A DNA stretch of 64,000 nucleotides, taken from positions 74,821,571 through 74,885,570 of the forward strand of contig CM054183.1 of assembly GCA_028829895.1 (NCBI GenBank), in the 5' to 3' direction. Position numbers and translations under genes: made by a program. The notes beneath the pieces were generated by a model. That model was not told the DNA's origin and did no database searches. It worked only from the letters and a program-made list of their open reading frames with translations. Source of the DNA: Sinotaia quadrata. Its lineage: Eukaryota > Mollusca > Gastropoda > Architaenioglossa > Viviparidae. Positions 12,101-24,500 of this stretch are shown piece by piece (positions within the stretch are counted from its first letter, which is position 1; each line of letters begins with the position of its first letter).

Positions 12101-15100
12101 AAATTATATGTAACCTGAGACTCAAATTTCTAATATGATGATGTATTTGCTTATCATAAAATCATCTAGATATGTGTTAATTTGTGAAATTTCAATCCAG
12201 TTTTCTTTATCTCCAGGAGAGAATCTATTGTTCCACCTCATCCCACCTTCTCAACACTGTTATAGTGTTAAAGAAAATATCAGAGCCCCTGGTTTGATTG
12301 TTGTCATTTCTTACAATTCTTGATTCCATGGGAGATTTTTTTTTTTTTTTTTGGTTTGGAATGTTTAGGTAACATGTGACACACATTGAGTAAATCTTTT
12401 GTGAACCTTATTAGTTCCTTTGACCCATTTATTGGCTGTTCAGCAGCTTTAGCATTACCCCCAACAATGATGATTGACTGAACTAAAGAAAGAAAGGAAG
12501 ATTACCTCTTTAGTTTCCAGTCCATGACACTCAAAATCTACTAGTCATCATATTAAATTACTGGAAAGTATCATTTCTAAGAAATTCATTCTTTCATGCA
12601 TAACAGTGCATACATACTACAAAGTCAAATTCAGATGTCATTAAGAACTAAAAGATGACAGCTGCTTTTTATAGTGCTATAACAGTATAAGAAAATAAGT
12701 GGGAACCGCACTATTCTAGTCTCACAAGCTGGCTCTCAGGACTAGAGAAATTATTTTTTTTGCCTATAGTTTACTCTATACATAGTGCATGAGCTGACTG
12801 GTTGTCAGGAGCCTGTTTGTTTAAGTTAACCCAGGAAGGTCATATGAACATTATTATAGTTCATTCAATTTTTTAGAAATTGCTAGTAATTTATGTACTC
12901 TACTAAATCATAAAACAGAACATTTTTAATTTTCTTTTTGCATTGTCATTTTAGTACTTAGGTTTCATCACTATACTTATCAATAATTAAAGCACAAAAC
13001 AAACAGCATGCAATTTAAAAGAAATTCATATTGAGTGACATGTTATTTATATAATTGTTCTTATCTTTAACAGACAGTACTGATGATCTTGCTAGCTGTG
13101 GTGTATCAGGACCAGGACTTATTCATGGTTTTCCATCTGTTAAGATCAAGTCTGCCAATGAAGTTAGAAAGGAGACATCACTTGGTGTGTTTTGAAATTG
13201 AATGTTTATATATAAGTGTTTGTGCAAGAGTGTCCTTTTATTATGCAAAAAATATTCTTTGATTTATAATGCATTTTCTTAGCAGGTATATGCAGATTGT
13301 TGTTATTTTGTGCATGTGATTTTCCTTCAGTAGAAGAAATAGTATAATTTAGCACAATTTGTCAATAAACTACAAATAATGGAAATTCTGTTAAGGAGAG
13401 TAAGATAATTTGCCACAAGTATTTTGAATGATTGTGATTTGATAGTTAAAATTAACATGCTTTGTTTAGGAATGAGTATTAAAGGTTTTCATTACCCATA
13501 TTTGTCATTATTTTATTGAATATTGCAACAAATCTATAGTTTAACAAAACCCTTATTTTCTGTTAATTGTCAGAATATTAATTTTCTTACCTGCCATTTC
13601 TGCCTTCAGGTAGTAACTTCTTATCAGTGACTTACCTATTTATAAACATATGATATTATCTGATTCTGTATTACAGTTTTACTCATACAAATGTTTTTAG
13701 TTGCAATTCAGTGGCTTTTGTTTCAGTAGTTATAACTTTGCCAGTTAAAATCATTTACCATTCAGACCATTACTATTTATTGGTTTTAATGATACCAGAT
13801 AACAGTTTTAATTACCTTTTCTCAGGATTCAGTAATTCCAATTGTCATTGTGTTCTTTTTTGACAACAATTTCACTTTGAAAGATTACGAAAGTCAGTTC
13901 ACCAGTACCAGTAAAAACATTCAATTTTAAGCATTCATTGTTTAAACAAAAGATGTAATTATTTTTAACAATCAGTGTAATGTTTATATAGTAAGCTCTT
14001 ATTAATTTTTTATAATCATATACAGTTGAACCCGTTATGTCGCTGGCCTAGGGGGTTGCCAAAAAAGCATCGAGATAACCAAAAACCAATATAGCGGCAA
14101 TATATTATAGTACTGTAAACGTGCTTGAAATTTCTTTATGTACACAATGTGCATTAATAAATGAGACTGTACATGGACATGTCTTTGGTGATTTTTTACA
14201 CAACAACAGCGTTGCTGCGATTTCTTTGATGACGTGATCGTCATGCTATAAAAACGTACATAAGTGCACATGTTTGTTAACAACAAAAGGCTTGTGTACA
14301 TGTGGTTACTTACTATGGTTTCTTTACAAAGTCTAAATGCTTTTTTGCTTTTTGCCTTTAACAGTCTGCTTGAAAACAAATGCTTCAATATTACATATAA
14401 TGTGTGCTTGAAATTTCTTTATGTACATGATGTGTGTTAATAAATGAGAATGTACATGCACATGTTTTTGGTGATTTTTTACGCAACAGCGTTGCCGCGA
14501 TTTGTTTGATGACATGATTGGCATGCTATAAAAATGTGCATACACTGTAAATGTTTGCTAACAACAAAAGGCTTATGTGCACCAACTAACAGCAGAGATT
14601 TACCAGTATACAATAAAAATGTACAAACCTTTCATTATATTCTCCAACATTGTAAACACAAAGATCGCTCACAAAATCACAAAAAACTGTGGGGTGTACA
14701 CTGTAGTTCGTTTTTATAAAAAAACTAACCAGTGTCAAAATTAAATTTGCGAGTCATTTCGCTCTGACACAGCTCTGAAAAGTATCGTACATGTGGTTAC
14801 TTCTAAAGTGGGCTAATTAACATAAAAGAGGTGTGAGCCAGATGAAGGACATTGATAACTAACATTTTCAAAAGCTGGCGATTAATCACGGGGATCAAGA
14901 TAACCGATGTTAAGTGGCGATTTGGCCCTCTTTTGTGCTCGAGATACATGTACAAAGAAAGAAAGAAAGAAAGAAACAAACAAACAAACAAAGAGACATT
15001 GTGTTAGTGTTCGGTGACATAAAATAATCAACATAGCTGATGAGAAAATGCTAAGACAAAGAGGGAGTTTGGCCTACCATTGATTCTCGATACAAACCTT

Positions 15101-18100
15101 TCATTATACTGTTCATGTTTTCTCCAACACAAAGATTGCTCATAAAATCACAAAAAACCTGCAGGATGTACACTGTAGTTAATTTTTACAAAAAGCTAAA
15201 AAGTGTCAAAATTAAATTCGCGAGTCATTTCGCTCTGACACAGCTCTGAAAAGTATCATACATGCGGTTACTTCAAAAGTGGGCTAATTAACTTAAAGGC
15301 GGTGTGAGCCAGTTGAAGGGCATCACTGAGCCTATTTTGCCTGTGGCAGGATCACGCCCGATGAGGGAAACAATGCCCTTATTAAAGTTAAGCTGTAGGT
15401 TGTAAACAAGCCGTGGCCATTTATCATTAGTGAGATGGTGAAGTGGCATCGATGACTAACATTTTCAAAAGCCGGTGATTAGGCACAGGGATCGAGATAA
15501 CCGATGTTAAATGGCAATTTTGGCCCTCTTTTGTGCTCGAGATATTAGGATTCAGCGGCATAAAAGAATTGACATAATCGATGAGAAAATGCTAAGACAA
15601 AGAGGGAATTTGGTGGTTCCACTTAAAAAACGTCGACATAACAGGATTGGTTAACAGAGGTCGAGATTAAGTGGGTTCAACTGTACTCATATTTTTTTCT
15701 GGGTTTGTAAATATCCTTATAATTATAGTAAATTGCCAATTATATGTTATTGCTTTAAATTAAAAATGACTATTATGATCAGGAACTTATTAATTTAAAT
15801 CTATTAATGTTAATATTATTGTATTGCAAATTATAAATATGTGCTTTGCTACATAAATTTATGTTGTTGTTTTCTTTTAAAATTGGTATTTCTCTTAAAC
15901 TATTCATTTATATCTACAAATGATAGTGTTGATATTTATTTTTACAAAGGTTTTGTGTGACTAATAGAGGGAAATTGTTAAAAAGTTAGTCCATTTTTGT
16001 GTTTTTATAAATAGTATTTTGGCTAACTGGTGCTGGGTTTTCCTAGTTTCCAAAAAAACAAAAATAAAAGCAATAACTTAGAAATATTGCATATTGGTGT
16101 ACAAATTATCCTTTGGCATGCTGTTATCATAATAATAACTAATTATTTGCTCTCTCTTGTCATATGTGCATATATTAGCCAGGTAGAAGATTCCAATTTT
16201 TTACTATGATGATAAGGCATTTATGCCAACTGATGTAATATTTCATCTAAATTTTAAAATAAATTTGACTTTATTTTTAAATACAAATTTAGCATCACAC
16301 TTGATGTTTGTTCTTGTAAAAGTTGAACTTTAAATTGAAAAGGTGGGGAGAGGCTTTTTAGATTCTTGGAAATCTAATGACTGATTTCAGTATGATAACT
16401 AATGATAATGCTGTCTTTGAAATGTTTTTTAAAAATTAGTTCGATTTGGAAGAAAGTGCTTTTGTAGAATATACTTCCTAATATTTAAAGCATATTGAGA
16501 AAAGCATCATTGAAGATGATTCTATTAGTGTGTCGAGGTCAATATTGATTGCTATAAATAAAGATACAGGTCATCAGATTGTACTCATTTAGTTTGACAA
16601 TGCCTGATATGGATGGAATTTGTACTAAGATAATTTGTATTAATCATTATCAGTACATTATGTTAAAAGACAAATATTCCATCTACAACACTATCATATT
16701 TTGATGTTTTTTAAAGTATATATACTTCATTGAAAGTAACAAATGCCAACCACCTATAAAAGTACTTTGATTGCTTCTCTGACAAGAAATATATTACCAT
16801 AGAAATACAGTACCATTAGCTACAACACATACATATTAGTTAATATCATATAATGTTTTAATTACATATGCTATAAATATCAGTAAATATGATGAATAAT
16901 GAATTTCTATCTAAACTTTCAAGTTTCAAGCATGTTTGTTATTCTTCTTGTGTATAAGAAAGATAGTATGTCTGCTGGCTTAGAATTATTTTTTCTCTTT
17001 CTTTGAATCCAAAATACTCCACCATAATTTAAATCTATTACATTTTTGAAAACATTTAGAAATTTAAAAAGCCCCATTGATTTCATGAGTGTTAGAATGA
17101 ATATAAAAATGATATATTTGGGCTTAAAAGTATGTTGGAATATGGGCAATCTACACACTTCTTTGGTATCTGCTACAGATGGCAGTTCCACAGAATAGAA
17201 GACAAAAGGTCTCCTTAAGTTACATTGCACAGCCAAGTGAATGTTTGCCAATTTTGCAATGCAATACATATTTTAAATAATTCTCTGCTTTGTGTCCACT
17301 TTTCAGATTGGCATAGTGATTCTTTAAGTGCATTCATATAGAGAAATTCATCATGATTTGAAAAATTGTACTACTTTCCATTTATTAATACATATTTTCT
17401 AGCTGTTTTGAGATTTGGTCATACATTGTCAGTCAGTCTTTGTTTAGAAACTGAAATAAGTCTGACTCCAGTTGCTGTGTCTTTTTCACTGCAAATGCTT
17501 ACTAATATACGATGCATATTTAAGAGTATATTCAAATAAATTACTTGCCTACAAATCTAAATTTAACTGGAAAAAGTTATTTGTTGGCATTAACATGCAA
17601 ATTAAATTTGTGAATCTTTTTCCCAGAAAATTTTTATCTCCCAATAAATAAAGTGACCGTGAGCCATATGCCTTAGATCATCATGTTGTTTTATGAAATT
17701 TCATTCAAATATAAATTAGTCTGCAATACTAAAGATACAATGCTTTCAATTCAATTTTACTGTAAGTCAGCGAGAAAACTAGCAACTGATCTGCATCATT
17801 GCAGTCCAGAAAGAAAAAAAACTACATCATTTCTATAAGGATGTATTATATACGATAATAGCTCAGTGTAATTTTAGTTTATGAAAGAAATTAAAGGGAT
17901 TGCTAGAAGACAAAATCATTTGCTGATTTAGACTTCAGTAATATTAGACTTAGCAACCCAGTTAAAAGAACATGTAAAAAGCAGTGTCATCTGTATAGAT
18001 ATGTTTGAAACAATATTGATGTAATATAATTTAATAATATTAGATGTAATAATATTAGAATGCAAATCATTTCATTGTTTTATATTATTTATAAAATATT

Positions 18101-18541
18101 CTCATATGCTTTAGATTGTCCAGTTTGCATTCATATTTTGTTATTCTCTTATGTGTTGACATTTTAAAGCACTTAAGGCTTAGTTTAAAAATTAAATGCT
18201 GTATCATCTTCATTATTATTGAATGTAACTATTTCAGAGTGTGTGTGTGTGTGTGTGCATGCATGCGTGCGCATGCTTGTGTGTACAAGACAGTAAGCTT
18301 CGGTTTTAAATTAGTTTTATATTTGCAAGTATCACTTAACTGTAGAATGTTTTTTTCTGTTTCAGATTACTTGAAAATTAGGGAATATTGCCAGAAATTA
18401 TTTCAGTTTAAGACAGTCACAGTGCAAAGATACAAGTGAGAACTTTCATTCTTTTTAGTATACATTCATTAGGTGCCTGCATTTAGTGATCACTGTTAAA
18501 TAGAATCATTTGCTTTACTGAATCAAAATTCAGAAAAGTGC

Positions 18542-18598
<57 letters not shown>

Positions 18599-21500
18599 TA
18601 TTGTCTATATTGTTTTTCATATATTAGAATAAATTTTCTTTAAAGAATCAAAGATTATCATTCCAAGAAGGAATTTTGGCATTAAGGTGTTTCACACATT
18701 GAGTGGCTAACTGATTTCACATAGAAAATTAATAAAAAATAATTTTATAAATTTTTTACATTTTTTGGCTCAGGTAGCTCGGGTTATAGGTTTGTTACGT
18801 ACAGGTGAGCCGGGTTCAAAGGGTTAAATAATGCACTGTATTTTTTTCAAATATACTGCATATAACTTATTTTCTTTGTTAATAATGATCATTAGGTTGG
18901 CACTTTTGAATGAGTGCTGTTGACAATATTTACAATATGTAGATCAAGTTAGCATTCATATATGGGTTTTACATTGCCATATAATGTCACAGTAAAATGA
19001 TAATCATCTTTATTGCTCATAAATAACATATTTTTCATTCACTGTAGGATGCCTTTCAAATCCACAAGTCCCAACTTGAGTTTTGTGCATTAAATTTTAT
19101 TCTCCTCTTTCATTCTAATTTTCCTTGCCAGCTGATTACTGGATCTCTCTGTTAGGTCTACAGTCTATATTTTTTCTGTATGGTTTCCACTACTGTGCTA
19201 TTTTTGTTTGTCCATAATTGTATGCAATATTTTAGTTTTCTTTGATTATTAATTAGTTTGTTCAGAGCAGTGTTTTATTGTAAACACACAATCACTTACA
19301 ATCATATTTAGTGTATTCTGCTGTTAATGCAGAATGATGTAGAAGTTTAAAACCTGATACCATCAAAGGTTTACTTGTCAATATATATATTAGAACATTT
19401 AACAGACAATTAATGATTATTCTAATAAATGATTAATCAGTGATTTATTTATTAAAACAAAAACAGTTGAACAGCATATAAAGTTAAGCAACAGAAATTT
19501 TACTGGGTGACAAAATAACAGAATCACTAACAGTAACTTTAACTAGATATGGATACAAATAAAGATTTAAACAAAAATTTTTTTGCCATTAATTGTCACT
19601 GTTTAAGTTGCAGTTCAGAATTTATTTTTTTTTAATTAAGTCTGCAAATTCAAAATCCCATTTGCTGTAGAATTGAGTGAGTCAGTGTATTTTCCCAACT
19701 TATTCTGATTTGAATTCATGTCAATTTGCACAGTAGCTGTACTTGTACTCACTGTTTGTTCTCTACTGGAATCAATGTGTATCATGTCATTGGTTGAAAA
19801 ATACACAAATGCATTGAGTAATAATGAGCATGATATAGGCACATAAAATTCACCAAAATTTTTTTCACATCTCTATATTAAATGTAGAAGTATATAAATA
19901 ATTTTATAATTTATAATTGTATCTTTCATACCCATTTTTTCAGGACTTGGAGGGATAGAAGAAAGCACATGGAAGCAAAGAAACAGTCAAGGCCAGAATT
20001 GGTAAATCAAATTTTTTCTTTTACATATTTATCTTTGAAAATACTCTAAAAAATTGGGAAAGACTATACCTATTGGATTTTAATATAGATGTTTGATGAA
20101 ATTAATTTGATTGCATGAATGTCGATTACATGATAATTAATGAAGTCACTATTTTTACAAACTACAATAGTACTTGTGAAAAGAGTAAAATATTGGCTAA
20201 TGTCAAATCATAATGTTTTTAACTCATCATACAATCTTAATCATATCAGACAAGGTGAATCTCAACTAATTAGTTTTGCTGTTAATAGGTATTCCAAACA
20301 TCGCTGACTGGCTGATTGGGATGTTGTGTAGTAAATTTTTCTACATTTTCAACACTCATGTTCCCTCTGTATATTGAAGCTTTGTAAAATAAAAGCACAT
20401 GAAACAAAATGTTTGTTCTCTATTCTGTCTTTCTATGTTTTTTGTTTTAATAAATAATTGTGAAAAAGTAATGAGAAGTTATTCAGAAGTTACCAACCAA
20501 GAGACTTTTTGACCAAGCCACCATAACTTGTCTAGCAGTTGCGCTTAACACATCCACTCTTTCTCAGTCCATCAGTACGTGTGTGGTACAGTAATCTAAA
20601 AATAATAACTGTTTTCATGTAGGGTAGAGAACAAAGTTCATTTCCATACTAAATAATGCACAGAAATTTCAAGATAAAGTGTGATAAAGTTAAACTTAAA
20701 TTTTCTTTAATTACATTCATGGTGATTCCAATAACATAGCAGTCTTAAAAGATACAAAAAATAGGAAAATTCTTCATCTACATTCTACATCTATATAGTT
20801 TGTTTGAGACAATAAATACTGCACACCTACTGAATTGCATTGAAAGATCTGTGGTCAATGACCAAAATCACTGAAGACTGTCACCAACAATGGCGGATTG
20901 TATTGAGTACTGATGTTGTTTTTTATTTTTAGTTATTATTTTTACCAGATTTTCTTTTCTTTTTTAAAAATTCTGATAGATACGAGTGAGTTATATATTT
21001 ATTAGCTGTATTTTGCAAGCTTATTTTTCCACAATAAATATAAGAGTTGACTTGATGCACATACAGTACAGAATTTAACTTTGGTGATGATGGGTGAACT
21101 CTGAAAATTACTTTAGAATTTATGTTCCTTATCCAAAGCTTAAGGTGGCACACCTAGCTGAAATCCATTAAATATCAACAACAACAAAAATTGTATCAAA
21201 TAAATGAAGGAAATTTTTATTCCAATTTTCAGGAAATGATGAAAAATGGTTAAAGATTCAAAATATATAGGCCTACTCACTTTTCTGATGAATTTACTAG
21301 GTTTTGTATCAAAATTATTTATTTAATAAAAACAGATTTTCCGAAACTTAAAATTTGTTAATTCTTTTTGACAAGATTATAAGAAAACCTTAAAATATAT
21401 AGCCATAATATTTGATAGTCAATAATTATACTGTACAGGCCTGAAAATGGCGACTAATTTAGTCGCCATGGCTAGTGAAAAAAAAAATTGGTGACTAAAA

Positions 21501-24500
21501 AAAAAACTTTAGTCGCCAACTGTGAGTGCGCTAAAATGAACTTTTTTGTGAACAACTATGGGTTTGTAAATTTTTCTATCCGTATTTTTACTCAGCCCGG
21601 AAGTCCCCAAATTTTCACTCTTCATTTCCTGTACAAAGATCAACAATGAAGCGATTCGCAAGTGGTGCCCAGAGATCATTCCTCCCAAAGTGGAAGCATG
21701 AATTTTCCTGGTTAATTTTTGATGAGACAAGTAAGAAAATTACCTGTGCGATCTGCAAAAAGTACCCAGCATTGGTGGGAAAATGCGACTTCATCATGGG
21801 CACTGACAATTTTAAAAAAGAGACGCTGCAATGCCACTCCATTAGCAAAAAGCACATTGCTGCACGTGATGCTGACCTGTCTAGGCAAGGTTCAATAGTG
21901 GCTGGTCAGAGTACAATCCATGTGGCGTTTGTTCAGCAACGAACGAAACAGACTGAAAAGGACAATGTGGACTTGAAGTGCAAACTTAACACTGCATATG
22001 TGCTGGCAAAAGAAGAGCTGCCCTTTACAAAGTTCAAACCGCTTCTTGATCTTCAAAAGAAAAATGGACTTGATATTTCGTCCACCTATGCAAAACACGT
22101 GATGGCAGCAGAATTGGTACACACCATTTCAGAAACCTTCAAAGATGAGGTTACCTTCTATTTCATTTTTACATCGAATTGTGTTAACAATAGACTTAGA
22201 ATTCTAGCATGATTTATTTATTTATAATGTAATTTCACTTCACTATTGGCAATAGTAGACACAAATCAAAGCATTTTTTTAAAAATTAGATAAACAACAA
22301 TTGTATTATTAATAGTTCCAACAATAACAAAAGCAGCAAGAGATAAAAAAGAATATTAATAATAAAATAATAATAGTAATACCAAAATAAAAAGACACGG
22401 AACTCAATGACGTCAAAAAGCAAACATGCATAGGCAAAATACAGATTACGTCAGCCCCTGTGTGCATGCTGAACCTTTTGCTCTAAACATTAACATAAAT
22501 AGCAACATGGTTTTTATCGTGATCATGTGCCATTTTAATAACGCAGCCCGGAAAAATAACTCGTAATGCACTATCGGGATTCAGTCGCCAGTTACATTTC
22601 TTCTAGATCTAAATTATTTGGTAATACTATTTATAAAAATAAAAATTAATTAAAATAAAATAATACATTATAATAATATGCAGATATATTATGGATTAAA
22701 AGTTATGCACATAAACACGGTTTTTATCATTCGTTTTTCTTTTGCATCTATTCTGAATGCTGATAAGCTAAGTTAATTTAACCGGTTTCCACCAGTAGCA
22801 CTCTAACTTGTATCACATTGTTTGTAGGTTGGTTGTACAGTGAAGAGCAACAGTTACATCAGCATAATGATTGATGGTGCAACAGATAGCTCTGTGAAGG
22901 AAAATGAGGCAACCATCTGTCGCTGTCTTCAAGACGGGAAACCATTCAACAAATTTCTTGGGCTTTGGGAACTTAACATTGTGATGCAGATGGTAATATC
23001 TCCTTCTCCTCTCTCTCTCCCTCTCCCTCTCACTCTCTTTCTCTCTCTCTCCCTCCCTCTCTCTCTCTCTCCCCAACACTAGTAGCTTAGATATATTACT
23101 TATTAGACATAACATGTATGCATTATTTAAATAAAAAAGCACATACACCTAAATAAACACACACAGAGACACATATATAAAATCAACATAAATCGAAAAA
23201 TAGTAACTTATATTAAAAAAATTTATTTTCTTGTTTCAGGTGTCCTCACTGCTGTCAAGAAAGCCTTTTCCTCAATTGACGACCCTGAGTTTTTGCAACG
23301 TCTGGTTGGGTTTTGTGCTGATGGGGCCTGTGTAAACTTAGGCAAAGACAATGGTGTGAAAGCAAAACTAACAAGAGACTGCCCTTGGCTTGTCTCCATA
23401 TGGTGTCTTCCTCATCGCTTAGAGCTGACCGTCATGGGAATGGTGAAGAACTGCAGAGATGCTGAGCAATTGATTGATGTTTTTCACTGGATTTACAAGA
23501 CCTACCACTTCAGTCCAAAAAGCAGAAGAGAGCTAAAGAGCTTGGCCACTGAACTTGGAGTCAATGTCCGCAATCCTGCCAGGGTGAAAGGCACCAGATG
23601 GACTCCTCATCTGCAAAAGGCTCTCCACATCTTGCTACACAGTAAAAGTCACTCTGAAATTGGGCAGTATGGGGTAGTTCTACAGCACAGCAAGCATGTT
23701 GCCAGCACTTCCAATAATGCTGAAATCAAGGGGAGATCCCAGAATATTGCAAAGCGACTGAAAACTTTCTCATTTCTGACCATGGCTCATTTTTTACTGG
23801 ATTTCTTTGAAATAATCAGCACTCTGAGTGAAACCCTCCAGTCAAACAAGACCATCTTTTCCACTGCTGTTTCAGCTCTGCAAAACACCATCGCCAGACT
23901 GGACAACTTGATGATCAGGCCTCTACCTCAGGGCTATCTTTATAAATTTCTTTGCAATGTTGCAGCCAACCCTGAAGAGTTTCAGTTTCAAGGTGTAGCT
24001 CTCAGCAATGTGCCTGCTAATATTCAAGTTGAGCCCACAGAGATGATTTCTAGTCTGCCAAACTCTTTGAAGGAAGCCATCAAATCAACGGTTACCCACA
24101 CAACGAAAGGAATGAAGACCAGAATGAGTGCCCTTCTTTCATCTGATGTAGAGTTGAGTGGTGAAAGTAAAGCTGTTGCAAGCTTCAAGATCTTTAACCA
24201 TGATTCTTGGCCTTCAGATGACAATCACCTTGTTGACTTTGGTGAAGAGGAGATCAAAACACTCTTGGACTGGTTCAAGGAACCACTGGAAAGAAATGTG
24301 TGAAATAGGAAAGGTGCTTGGACAGTGGTGTAGCTTGAAGATGCTGGTGGTGAGGGAATTTAGCGACAAAAGCTACTCAGCATTGTGGGCTACTCTACTA
24401 ACCAAGGAGCCATACAAGTCTGACTATAAGGACTTGCTGCACCTCGTCCAGATCCTCCTTGTCCTCCCCATCAGCTCAGCTCAGTGTGAGAGGATCTTCT

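Larger units (their letters stand above)
1287..13073 (+). other. DGCR8 intron, 11.8 kb, rich in repeats
   Basis: The intron contains a G-run near 1700, a tandem duplication near 2727-2953, a foldback element (2617-3593), a hAT copy inside a tandem 180-bp duplication (5525-7515) and an inverted-repeat pair (8507-9101). The piece from about 3600 to 5520 is somewhat less AT-rich around 4200-5300 but matches nothing I recognise. The piece from 9110 to 13073 is AT-rich with no supported gene; it includes an 18-bp palindrome at 9586-9603. Confidence 0.7.

Noticed and set aside
14035..14545. Minus-strand open frames with repeated [15 protein letters not shown] units
   Set aside because: They arise from the tandem internal blocks of the TA-flanked element; copies B and C break the frame.
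22813..23148. Minus-strand frame with a long GERERE-type run
   Set aside because: Translation of the (CT)n microsatellite and antisense of the transposase exon.
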